From: Acidobacteriota bacterium
GTDB taxonomy: Bacteria; Acidobacteriota; Terriglobia; UBA7540
DNA: 7,667 bases
Reading direction: 5' to 3'
Assembly (NCBI GenBank): GCA_021784615.1
Contig: JAJYHU010000416.1
Span: forward strand, 1-7,667
Below are positions 1 through 5,839 of the stretch, piece after piece. The number at the start of each line of letters is the position of its first letter. Position 1 is the stretch's first letter. The translations under genes and the position numbers were made by a program. Under the pieces are notes generated by a model. The model did no database searches and was not told where the DNA came from. It worked only from the letters and a program-made list of their open reading frames with translations.

Positions 1-717
1 CGGGCGGTTGATCTGGGAAAGGGTTTGTGGTCCAAAACCCGTGTCGGTGTAATACCGGTAGAGCCCAAAAAACGTTGTGCCCATCTTGATTTTTCCATTG
101 TCAAAATCCAACAGGAATTTGGATTTTGGCTTTTCCGCGGCAGGCGCTTCAGTCACGGCGTTAGCCGTACCGGAAGCGGGCTGGACCGGGGGCCCCACCC
201 TGGCGGCGCCATTCGTAGAGGACCCGGCGGAATTCATCGAAGTATTCATGCTCAGCAATTGGTCTGAGGCTCCGGGCTGCGCTTTCGGCTCAGGCGGAAG
301 AATAGGAACAAGGCTTGCGACCTCAGCGCTCTCTTGCGGACGCGCAGGGATAGCGGCTGCAACAGCCTGCCCTTTGGCGGCACTTCCCAGGCGCGCGTTC
401 AGTTCCGCGACGGCATGAAGAAGCTGGTTAATCTGTTGTTGCTGAACCGCAAGCTGTTGTTTCAGCAGCGAAACTTCGGTGGATTTGGCCTGATGGGCCG
501 CCACTTTGGATGGCGCATTATCCTTTGCGCCGCTTTGCCGTTCACCGGCGGCTTTCGACTTCTGCTTCTTAAGTTGCGCCTGCTTTGCAGCAACCTTGGA
601 GGCAGTTCCAGAATGATCCGTCATCTGGGCGGCTCGCACGCTTGCTGCGCCCGCCATACCGGCAACGAGCATGAGAATGGCTGTCAGCCGTCCCGGTTTG
701 ATTCTTCGCACGTACAT
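1..717 (-). CDS. Porin-like outer-membrane protein, N-terminal part (runs off the left edge)
   Basis: Open reading frame of 239 codons from ATG (717-715), still open at base 1, so the C-terminal part is missing. An AAGGAG site (724-729) lies 6 nt before the ATG. Residues 1-30 form a signal peptide: basic MYVRRIKPGR, hydrophobic LTAILMLVAG, then an AxA-like cleavage region near SVRAAQ. Residues 35-80 are Lys/Ala/Gln-rich with a repeated SKVAAxQA element (40-46 and 70-76). Residues 80-111 look like a coiled coil (SLLKQQLAVQQQQINQLL). A Pro/Ala/Ser-rich linker follows to about 198. From 200 on, KFLLDFDNGKIKMGTTFFGLYRYYTDTGFG has the aromatic, Asp/Gly-rich look of the first strands of a porin barrel. 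Inference: an OprP/OprO-like or related porin for phosphate uptake, supported by the Pho-box-like repeats upstream and phoB-phoR next door. The barrel itself is outside the window, so substrate and family are not proven. Confidence 0.75.
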   Translation of the reverse strand, partial: MYVRRIKPGRLTAILMLVAGMAGAASVRAAQMTDHSGTASKVAAKQAQLKKQKSKAAGERQSGAKDNAPSKVAAHQAKSTEVSLLKQQLAVQQQQINQLLHAVAELNARLGSAAKGQAVAAAIPARPQESAEVASLVPILPPEPKAQPGASDQLLSMNTSMNSAGSSTNGAARVGPPVQPASGTANAVTEAPAAEKPKSKFLLDFDNGKIKMGTTFFGLYRYYTDTGFGPQTLSQINRP

Positions 718-797
718 TATTTGCTCCTTTTTTCGAGGTTCAGTCTGTCCCTCAATATCCCTGCTATGGTTGATTCCGTTGAATTCGAGCCGCGGTC

Positions 798-803
798 AGA
801 ATA
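798..803 (-). promoter_or_regulatory. Probable -10 element of the porin promoter
   Basis: TATTCT on the minus strand matches 4 of 6 bases of TATAAT and lies 10 nt after the last Pho-box-like unit. No -35 is apparent, as expected when an activator replaces it. Transcription would begin near 790, leaving a leader of roughly 70 nt before the ATG at 717. Confidence 0.45.
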
Positions 804-813
804 GGACGCGGAG

Positions 814-853
814 ATGACTAAGACGTTACGTCTCCGTTACATTTCTGTTACAA
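814..853 (-). promoter_or_regulatory. Four-unit Pho-box-like direct repeat upstream of the porin gene
   Basis: On the minus strand four 7-mers recur with exact 11-bp spacing, each separated by 4 nt: TTGTAAC (853-847), ATGTAAC (842-836), ACGTAAC (831-825) and TAGTCAT (820-814). PhoB-family sites are built as 7+4 nt direct repeats (E. coli CTGTCAT units; cyanobacterial sites have three 8-bp repeats at 11-bp period). The last unit matches the E. coli unit at GTCAT, and the others share the TGTNA core. The last unit ends 10 nt before TATTCT, the spacing used in E. coli pho promoters. Inference: PhoB binding site activating the porin gene. Confidence 0.7.
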
Positions 854-866
854 AACACACATCCTG

Positions 867-903
867 AATAAAACCAGGGCTGACGATGTTCCGCCAACCC
901 TGG
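867..903 (-). terminator. Possible rho-independent terminator after the receiver-like gene
   Basis: Read on the minus strand, CCAGGG (903-898) pairs with CCCTGG (879-874) across an 18-nt loop and is followed by TTTTATT. The stem has only 6 bp and the loop is long, so it is modest. It sits about 120 nt after the stop of the receiver-like gene and just before the porin's own promoter, a sensible place to end the upstream transcript. Confidence 0.35.
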
Positions 904-1023
904 CTCGGGGAGAGGCGCTAGGGCACTGCGTAAGACTTGACATCCGTCGAAATCCACCCGCTTCCATACGGGCCGCAGAGCCTGCCCGGAATGACAAGGC
1001 CGGGAATAGTTGTCACACAGACT

Positions 1024-1467
1024 CTAAAACCCGATTTGGAGCGGCGCGACTGAAACGGGCGCGCAGTTGATGACCTGCGCCTGCCGGCGCCTGGCAACGT
1101 TATCCAGCGCGCACTTGAGAATGTGAACGATCTCCGAAACCGTGAAAGAGTCTGTCATAAAGTCAAATGCCCCGTGCTCTATGGCGTCCAGGTAAAGCTT
1201 GATATCCGCCGCCGGCGAAACAACAATGACATTGACGGGTTCAGCAGCCTTGGCTGCGACGTCGAGCACGTCCATCCAATTGCCGTCCGGCAGGACCGCA
1301 TCGGTCAGCACGAGGTGAGGACATGGCATTCCGCAAAGCCGGCTCTCCACTTCCTTCAAGCTCCCCACGCGCGCCGTTTTGATTGAAAGCGCTTCGAGGA
1401 TAAGGTTCATTGTCCCAAACCGGTCATTCCGGTGGTTCACCAACAACACGGAAAAATTGGATTTCAT
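1024..1467 (-). CDS. Stand-alone degenerate receiver-domain protein
   Basis: 147 residues from ATG (1467-1465), preceded by AAGGTAGG a few bases upstream. A longer in-frame extension to 1704 would run into phoR and lacks a matching site, so I reject it. The whole protein is one receiver-like (REC) fold: strand VLLV (7-10), LVLTDAVLPDG (52-62) with Asp56 at the phospho-acceptor position, VVS (82-84) with Ser84 at the Thr/Ser switch position, then HGAFDFMTDSF (98-108). The acidic pair that binds Mg2+ is replaced by Asn11-His12, and the lysine of the usual KPF motif is Asp106. There is no DNA-binding or enzymatic output domain; a basic stretch (ARRRQAQ, 125-131) and a short tail end the protein. 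It follows phoR by 127 nt and has its own Pho-box-like site. Inference: a regulator acting by protein contact, perhaps unable to be phosphorylated in the normal way. The partner is unknown. Confidence 0.8.
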   Translation of the reverse strand: MKSNFSVLLVNHRNDRFGTMNLILEALSIKTARVGSLKEVESRLCGMPCPHLVLTDAVLPDGNWMDVLDVAAKAAEPVNVIVVSPAADIKLYLDAIEHGAFDFMTDSFTVSEIVHILKCALDNVARRRQAQVINCAPVSVAPLQIGF

Positions 1468-1515
1468 CGTCAACCTACCTTGCTTGCTCTGAGTGATTGA
1501 TTGTTTTTTCACGCT

Positions 1516-1521
1516 ATTAGA
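1516..1521 (-). promoter_or_regulatory. Probable -10 element of the receiver-like gene
   Basis: TCTAAT on the minus strand matches 5 of 6 bases of TATAAT. It lies 13 nt after the Pho-box-like repeat and about 49 nt before the ATG at 1467. No -35 hexamer is seen at the proper distance, which fits an activator-dependent promoter. Confidence 0.45.
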
Positions 1522-1534
1522 GTCGCAAGGGAGT

Positions 1535-1563
1535 GTTACGGTGTGATGACAACGGTGTGAAGC
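1535..1563 (-). promoter_or_regulatory. Pho-box-like direct repeats upstream of the receiver-like gene
   Basis: On the minus strand TTGTCAT (1552-1546) and CCGTAAC (1541-1535) are separated by exactly 4 nt, the 7+4+7 layout of a Pho box. TTGTCAT differs from the E. coli unit CTGTCAT at one base. A weaker third unit, GCTTCAC (1563-1557), precedes them at the same 11-bp step. The site overlaps an exact 9-bp direct repeat, ACGGTGTGA on the plus strand (1538-1546 and 1552-1560), at 14-bp spacing, which could be an alternative reading of the signal. Inference: PhoB site giving the receiver-like gene its own promoter. Confidence 0.55.
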
Positions 1564-1594
1564 TACGGTTAAACCTGCGGAATGAAAGGGAAGG

Positions 1595-3373
1595 TTAAGC
1601 CTGCCGGGGAAGCGGCCCGGAACCCGAAGGCAGGGCAATGGTAAACGTGGACCCTTTTCCCAACTGGCTTTCGACGCGGAGCGTGCCGTGCATGCGCTCG
1701 ACAATATGTTTCACAATGGAAAGTCCCAGGCCCGTTCCGCCCATTTCTCGCGAACGCGTTTTGTCCACGCGGTAGAATCGCTCGAAAATCCGCGACAAAT
1801 CGGTCGAGGGAATACCGATCCCGGTGTCGGCAACGATGATGTGAGTTCCGCCTTCCGGCCCTTGCCGGACCTCCACATGAACTTCGCCGCCCGGCCGGTT
1901 GAACTTTATCGCATTGTCCAGAAGATTGACGAGAACCTGCTCCAGCCGCCCTTTTTCCCCCATCACCTCGAAAGCCCCTTGCTCGCCGCAAGTTACCTGG
2001 ATTCCGCGAAGGCGCGACTCCGGCTCAACCGTTTTGAGGGCGGTTTCGACTGCTGCGCGCACGGAGATTCGCTCAGGTTCGGGCGTGGCGCGGTTGGTTT
2101 CAAGCTCCGACAACCGAAGCAAGTCCGAAGCGATGTTGCTGAGGCGCATGGCGTGGGCGCTGATGATTTCAACGAATTTCCGGTTATTTTCGGCGTCTTC
2201 AAGGCCGCCCTCAAGCAATGTCTCGGCATAGCCATGAATGGCCGTCAGCGGCGTTCGCAACTCATGGGAAACGTTGGCCACAAAATCCCGCCGCACGCGC
2301 TCCAGACGTTCCAGGTCCGTGACATCGTGAAGAATGGCAATGGCGCCCGCGCCCGACGGAGCCTTAAACGGAGACACGTGAACCTCAAAAGACCGGCCTT
2401 CAGGCCCTGGAAAATATAACCGCTGCCGCATTGGCCCTTTCGACCCGAGAACATGGGTTACGATGTCCACCAACCCCGGATCGCGAACGGTCTCGATCAA
2501 GGGAGACCTCTGGCGAACGGGACCGGCCGCGCCCACCGCCCGCAAGAAAGCGTCGTTGCAAAAGGTCACTCTGAGCTGGCTGTCAACGGCCAGCACCCCT
2601 TCCACCATACTGGCCAGAATGCTTTCGCGCTGGGCGGATTCCAGGTTGAGCCTCTCCAGGAGTTCGCGCAAACGGGCCGCCGCCCGGTCCAGCGAACGCC
2701 CCAATTCCCCGAGTTCATCATTCCCGCCATCCAGCGCTTTCTCGGAAGCCGGCGCCTTTTCCAGATTCTCGGCAAAGTATTTCAGCCTGTTGATCCGCCG
2801 CGTAAAGGAGCGTGAAAAGATATAGGCAATGGCCAGCGCCAAAAGCGTGGCGGCGATCAGCACGGCGAAGAGCCGGTTCAGCACCGTGCCGGTTGTGCTT
2901 TTGACGTTTTCAACGGGAACCGCCAGTTCCAGCACGAATCCGGCTTTGCCGCCGTAGCGGATCGGCATGGCGAAATGAAAGAGCTGCCGATCGAGCGTGG
3001 AACTGGGGCGCACCGCGCTCCCCGCCCGGCCCTGCAGAGCGGCGCGGACTTCAGGCTGTGCGGAGGGGTTTTCCACAAACTCCGGCTCTTGCTCGGAATC
3101 CGCAAGGACGCCCCCCCGGGGGGTGATCACGGTCACGCGCGCTTCGGCATTCACGCCAGCCGCGGCAGCCCAGGATTGCAGCCGCTCTGCAGGAATATCT
3201 TCGAGTTCGCGCGAAAAAATTCGCCCTTCGGCTCTCAGCCTGTTCTGAATGCTCGCAACATGCTGCTGGGAAGTGAAACGGACCAGATAGAAATCGAGAG
3301 CCAGAAGCGTCGCCGCACTCAGCAGAAACGCTCCTAACAAAACTTTACGAAAGATCGGGCTGCTCAAAGGCAT
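1595..3373 (-). CDS. phoR: PhoR-type sensor histidine kinase
   Basis: 592 residues, ATG at 3373. Membrane helix 1 spans about 9-31 and helix 2 about 167-186, enclosing a periplasmic sensor part of roughly 130 residues. HAMP follows (about 187-242), then a PAS domain (about 250-355; ESILASMVEGVLAVD). The dimerisation/phosphotransfer segment carries VSHELRTPLT with His370. The ATPase domain shows the N box LVNLLDNAIKF (481-491), G1 DTGIGI (516-521), F box FERFYRVD (530-537) and G2 GTGLGLSI (546-553), so all catalytic motifs are intact. It autophosphorylates His370 and should pass phosphate to the PhoB Asp. The gene starts 15 nt after the phoB stop, with no strong ribosome binding site of its own (GAAGGA lies too far upstream), so translation is probably coupled. 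The order TM-periplasmic-TM-HAMP-PAS-kinase fits PhoR of non-enteric bacteria. The Pho assignment rests on the paired regulator and neighbours; another OmpR-family pair remains possible. Confidence 0.88.
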   Translation of the reverse strand: MPLSSPIFRKVLLGAFLLSAATLLALDFYLVRFTSQQHVASIQNRLRAEGRIFSRELEDIPAERLQSWAAAAGVNAEARVTVITPRGGVLADSEQEPEFVENPSAQPEVRAALQGRAGSAVRPSSTLDRQLFHFAMPIRYGGKAGFVLELAVPVENVKSTTGTVLNRLFAVLIAATLLALAIAYIFSRSFTRRINRLKYFAENLEKAPASEKALDGGNDELGELGRSLDRAAARLRELLERLNLESAQRESILASMVEGVLAVDSQLRVTFCNDAFLRAVGAAGPVRQRSPLIETVRDPGLVDIVTHVLGSKGPMRQRLYFPGPEGRSFEVHVSPFKAPSGAGAIAILHDVTDLERLERVRRDFVANVSHELRTPLTAIHGYAETLLEGGLEDAENNRKFVEIISAHAMRLSNIASDLLRLSELETNRATPEPERISVRAAVETALKTVEPESRLRGIQVTCGEQGAFEVMGEKGRLEQVLVNLLDNAIKFNRPGGEVHVEVRQGPEGGTHIIVADTGIGIPSTDLSRIFERFYRVDKTRSREMGGTGLGLSIVKHIVERMHGTLRVESQLGKGSTFTIALPSGSGPLPRQA

Positions 3374-3388
3374 GAGACATCGCCTGCA

Positions 3389-4108
3389 TTATCCTTCCGA
3401 GTCCCCCGCCGCGTCCGAACCCGGCGAAAAACGGTAGCCAGACCCTCGCACGGTCTGGATGTATCGTGGCGCGGCGCCTTGAGCCTCAATCTTCTCGCGG
3501 AGCCGGCGAACATGCACGTCCACTGTGCGCGGCGTTACAAAACGGTCCCGTCCCCACACGTTGTCGAGCAGTTGTTCGCGGCTGAAAACCCGCTTGGGCT
3601 GCAAGGCCAGAAAGTGAAGCAGCTTGAACTCAAGCGCGCTCAGGGTAATCGCCCGGCCCCGGACCGTTACCTCGCGCGAACGCGAATCCAGCCGCAGGCC
3701 GGGAACCTCAACCACTTCGGCTTTTCCGATCGCCTGGTCCCGCCGGCGCAGCACGGCCTTGACGCGGGCCACAAGCTCGCGGGGACTGAAAGGTTTCACC
3801 ACATAATCATCGGCGCCAATCTCCAGCCCCACCACCCGGTCGACTTCCTCTCCCTTGGCCGTCAGGAAAATGATCGGCATCTCATTAAGCCGGTCGTCCG
3901 CCCGCAGCCGCTTGCAGATTTCCATGCCATCAAGGTCCGGCAGCATGATGTCGAGCAGCAGCAGGTCCGGGGAGTTTTGGCGCACGTACTCGAGGCCGTT
4001 CCTGCCGTTCGTAAAACTCTCGACCTGAAAGCCTTCCTTGCGAAAGTTGTATCGCACCAGGTCAAGGATGTCTTTTTCGTCTTCGATAATGACAATTCTC
4101 TGGCGCAC
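3389..4108 (-). CDS. phoB: PhoB-type response regulator (OmpR/PhoB family)
   Basis: 239 residues from GTG (4108-4106). The frame is open up to a TTG at 4138, but those ten extra codons cover a perfect extended -10 (4115-4123) and precede the conserved domain start (RIVIIEDE), so I choose GTG. The receiver domain (about 4-120) is complete: Glu9-Asp10 acidic pair, phospho-acceptor Asp53 in LLLLDIMLPDLDG, Thr83, and Lys105 in VKPF. The winged-helix DNA-binding domain (about 136-228) has the ALEFKLL segment, the recognition-helix region RTVDVHVRRLREKI (194-207) and the final hairpin TVRGSGYRF (219-227). The length is usual for PhoB. It is first in the phoB-phoR pair, whose kinase start follows 15 nt after its stop. 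Expected role: cytoplasmic activator binding the 11-bp direct repeats found at 814-853 and 1535-1563. No Pho box is seen before phoB itself. Regulators of this subfamily look alike, so the name also rests on the linked repeats and porin. Confidence 0.88.
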   Translation of the reverse strand: MRQRIVIIEDEKDILDLVRYNFRKEGFQVESFTNGRNGLEYVRQNSPDLLLLDIMLPDLDGMEICKRLRADDRLNEMPIIFLTAKGEEVDRVVGLEIGADDYVVKPFSPRELVARVKAVLRRRDQAIGKAEVVEVPGLRLDSRSREVTVRGRAITLSALEFKLLHFLALQPKRVFSREQLLDNVWGRDRFVTPRTVDVHVRRLREKIEAQGAAPRYIQTVRGSGYRFSPGSDAAGDSEG

Positions 4109-4114
4109 GAGGGG

Positions 4115-4123
4115 ATTATAGCA
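4115..4123 (-). promoter_or_regulatory. Extended -10 promoter of phoB-phoR
   Basis: TGCTATAAT on the minus strand is a perfect extended -10 (TGN plus TATAAT). No good -35 is visible at 17 nt (CTTTCT), which extended -10 promoters can tolerate. Transcription would begin about 7 nt further on, at or within a base or two of the GTG at 4108, so the message could be leaderless. Confidence 0.6.
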
Positions 4124-4242
4124 TCCACTTGAGCGCAAGAAAGAGAAACTGCACGGGCCCGCGCGCGGCGCCCCGCGAACAGGCTGTCCCAGGAAATTTT
4201 GCGCGGCGCTCGCGCCGGCTTTGCAAATTCCGGTTGCCGCGC

Positions 4243-4271
4243 TTGCTAACCGCCGCCTGGATTTCTATACT
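4243..4271 (+). promoter_or_regulatory. Sigma-70-type promoter of the isomerase/epimerase gene
   Basis: TTGCTA (4243-4248) and TATACT (4266-4271) are separated by 17 nt; they match the consensus hexamers at 4 of 6 and 5 of 6 bases. Transcription would begin near 4278, giving a leader of about 33 nt before the ATG at 4311. This promoter and that of phoB diverge from the 4109-4310 region. Confidence 0.6.
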
Positions 4272-4310
4272 GAGGGTCGCGTTTTCATCGAATCTTGAGC
4301 GGAGGAAATT

Positions 4311-5231
4311 ATGACCACAATCTCCCGGCGTGATATGGGCAAGCTGCTCGCAGCCGGAACGGCCGGCTTGCTGGTGGGTAACGGATCAGCCAAGAGCATG
4401 AACTACATCAATTCAGTCTTCGCAGGCGTCCAAATCGGCGCGCAGAGTTATTCATTCCGCGACCGCGGCCTGGATGCCTGCATCAAGGCGTATCAGGACA
4501 TTGGCATCGGAGAATGCGAACTGTGGCAGGCGCACGTTGAGCCGCAGCACCTCAGCCGCGAAGAGATGCGGCGCTGGCGGCTGACCGTTCCCCTGTCGCA
4601 CTTCCGGGCGGTCCGGCGCAAATTTGATGACGCCCGGGTGCTGCTGTACGCCTACAACTACAGCTTCCAGAAAGATTTCACCGACGCCGAATTCGTCCGC
4701 GGGTTTGAGATGGCGCGGGCGATGGGCGTGCGCTACATCACCGCTTCATCACACCTCAGCCTTGTGCACAAGGTGGATGCGCTCGCGCAAAAGTACAGGA
4801 TTGTCGTGGGCTTTCACAATCACAGTAATATCTCGAATCCCGATGACTTTTCCAACGCGGCCAGCTTTGAGCGGGGGCTCAAAGGAACGTCGCGCTGGGT
4901 GGGAGTCAACCTGGACATCGGACATTTTGTGGCGGCCAACAGCGATCCCGTTGCTTTCCTCCGCCAATGGCACGGCCGCATCGTCACGCTCCACCTGAAA
5001 GACCGCAAGCGCAATAACGGAGCGGATCTTCCCTGGGGCGAAGGCGACACGCCCATCATCGGGGTGCTGCGCCTTGTCCGCGACCATCACTGGAAGTTTC
5101 CGGGCAACATTGAATATGAGTACAACCGTCCCGGATCGGGAACAGTTGCGGAAATGCGAAGGTGCTTCGCGGACTGCAAGAGAATTCTGACCACCAATTG
5201 CCGAGGTAAGGGTTGTTATCGAGTGGGCTGA
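4311..5231 (+). CDS. Tat-type sugar phosphate isomerase/epimerase family TIM-barrel protein
   Basis: 306 residues from ATG 4311, with GGAGG (4301-4305) 5 nt upstream. The N-terminus has a twin-arginine pattern, SRRDMGK (5-11), followed by LLAAGTAGLLVG, so export through Tat in folded form is likely; the cleavage site is not clear. Residues about 40-295 form the xylose isomerase-like TIM barrel (AP endonuclease 2 superfamily): QIGAQSYSFRD start, VGFHNHSN (166-173), VNLDIGH (199-205), VTLHLKDR (225-232), LPWGEGD (240-246) and IEYEYN (267-272). Metal ligands are probably among His169, His171, Asp202, His205, His228 and Glu268/Glu270, by family pattern. Members isomerise or epimerise sugars or inositol derivatives or act on oxidised sugars; the substrate cannot be read here. 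The last 13 residues (TTNCRGKGCYRVG) look like a non-conserved tail. It stands alone on the plus strand between convergent and divergent neighbours, so context does not reveal its pathway. Confidence 0.85.
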   Translation: MTTISRRDMGKLLAAGTAGLLVGNGSAKSMNYINSVFAGVQIGAQSYSFRDRGLDACIKAYQDIGIGECELWQAHVEPQHLSREEMRRWRLTVPLSHFRAVRRKFDDARVLLYAYNYSFQKDFTDAEFVRGFEMARAMGVRYITASSHLSLVHKVDALAQKYRIVVGFHNHSNISNPDDFSNAASFERGLKGTSRWVGVNLDIGHFVAANSDPVAFLRQWHGRIVTLHLKDRKRNNGADLPWGEGDTPIIGVLRLVRDHHWKFPGNIEYEYNRPGSGTVAEMRRCFADCKRILTTNCRGKGCYRVG

Positions 5232-5273
5232 TTTTTTGCGCCGGCCCCGTTGCCCGAATGCGCCAGCCGGTAG

Positions 5274-5305
5274 CACGGTCACCGGTTTGCTGACCGTGGG
5301 TTTTT
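5274..5305 (+). terminator. Rho-independent terminator-like hairpin after the isomerase gene
   Basis: CACGGTCA (5274-5281) pairs perfectly with TGACCGTG (5291-5298) across a 9-nt loop and is followed by GG and TTTTT (5301-5305). It starts 43 nt after the stop at 5231, well placed to end that transcript. Its arms recur just downstream (see the four-arm repeat), so it may also be part of a dispersed palindrome. Confidence 0.6.
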
Positions 5306-5353
5306 GATTCGGAAATAAGACCCCACGGTCAATCACGAAACAATTAACCGTGG
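5274..5353. repeat. Four alternating palindrome arms between convergent genes
   Basis: The same arm appears four times in alternating orientation: CACGGTCA (5274-5281), TGACCGTGGG (5291-5300), CCCACGGTCA (5322-5331) and ACCGTGG (5347-5353). Adjacent arms can pair as an 8-bp, a 10-bp or a 7-bp stem, but not all at once. It fills the gap between the plus-strand isomerase gene and the minus-strand gene ending at 5371. On the minus strand the rightmost pair could end transcription of that operon, though no strong T tract follows. The 10-mer AGCCGGTAGC (5265-5274) precedes it and recurs at 6620-6629. Confidence 0.6.
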
Positions 5354-5370
5354 TTGCCAGCTGGAGTTAA

Positions 5371-5790
5371 TTAGTTCCCCGGCTTCTTTGCAGATTGTCC
5401 TCGGTCACTGTCTGGAGGTGCTTCAACTACGATGGTTCCAACGCGAAGCCGGAGTGCCATCGAATCGGCAATCTTCCCTTCCCCTGGGGCAATTTTTGAC
5501 TCCTTTGTTGTGATTTCTCCTACCATGCCAAAAGGGTTGAAACGGAGAGTCTCAAGGTATGGGTCCAGGATGGTACATACCGTCATTTTCTCCTGGACGT
5601 TTGTTGCTTGCATCGTGGCGATCTCAAAGGACAGCTCGCCAAGCAACACCTCCTCGTTGTCAGGGTCGGTAATGATCGCCGTCCTGTAGGTCGCGACAAA
5701 TTTCATACCGGGCTTGACCCCGTGCTCTGACCCTAGGTTTATTACGACCCCTTGGTCGTTCAGAATCGCTGCGATTTTTCCGGTGAGCAT
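5371..5790 (-). CDS. Small beta-rich protein resembling a FlgT C-terminal-type domain, function unknown
   Basis: 139 residues from ATG 5790. The frame can also begin at ATG 5829 (152 residues). I prefer 5790 because GGGAG (5802-5798) lies 7 nt before it and the domain starts there, while the upstream ATG has no visible site. MLTGKIAAILNDQGVVINLGSEHGVKPGMKFVATYR, numbered from this start, has the pattern of a small beta barrel: a strand, NLG-x-x-x-GV-x-x-G-x-x-F, then a strand, as in FlgT C-terminal-like and related domains. The second half (LGELSFEIATMQATNVQEKMTVCTI) reads as further strands, and the last 15 residues are charged and disordered (PPDSDRGQSAKKPGN). There is no signal peptide or membrane segment, so it is probably cytoplasmic. 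It follows the membrane protein gene by 49 nt (10 nt with the longer start) and is likely co-transcribed. Base composition is lower in GC than the pho genes. I do not recognise a specific function; no flagellar genes are nearby. Confidence 0.7.
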   Translation of the reverse strand: MLTGKIAAILNDQGVVINLGSEHGVKPGMKFVATYRTAIITDPDNEEVLLGELSFEIATMQATNVQEKMTVCTILDPYLETLRFNPFGMVGEITTKESKIAPGEGKIADSMALRLRVGTIVVEAPPDSDRGQSAKKPGN

Positions 5791-5839
5791 TTCAAAACTC
5801 CCTGTCGACCTCACGTTCCCGACCTTCATAGAATGTCGG

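Larger units (their letters stand above)
718..1023. other. 306-nt intergenic control region
   Basis: No coding sequence is supported here. From right to left on the minus strand it holds a possible terminator for the upstream genes (867-903), four 11-bp-spaced Pho-box-like repeats (814-853), a -10-like hexamer (798-803), an untranslated leader of about 70 nt and the porin ribosome binding site AAGGAG (724-729). The part 904-1023 contains only a short imperfect CCCGG/CCGGG inverted repeat and nothing else I can name. Confidence 0.6.

Noticed and set aside
334..804. 156-codon plus-strand open frame at the left
   Set aside because: It lies opposite the porin-like gene, which has a signal peptide, ribosome site and coiled coil; the plus-strand product looks like shadow sequence and crosses the porin promoter.
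1468..1704. N-terminal extension of the receiver-like gene to 226 residues
   Set aside because: The extension overlaps the end of phoR and covers the promoter and Pho-box-like site; the ATG at 1467 has a good ribosome site and begins exactly at the receiver fold.
1688..2419. 243-codon plus-strand open frame opposite phoR
   Set aside because: High GC creates long antisense frames; phoR on the minus strand has every kinase motif, and the plus-strand translation shows no recognisable domain.
3111..3123. C7G6 homopolymer run in phoR as a possible phase-variable or frameshift tract
   Set aside because: The frame is intact through it (TPRGGV), and no alternate frame product makes sense; most likely ordinary high-GC codon use.
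3479..4132. 217-codon plus-strand open frame opposite phoB
   Set aside because: Antisense shadow of a complete PhoB-type regulator; no domain and no ribosome site.
4749..5336. 195-codon minus-strand open frame opposite the isomerase gene
   Set aside because: It lies opposite a complete TIM-barrel gene with a strong promoter and ribosome site, and its translation has no recognisable motif.
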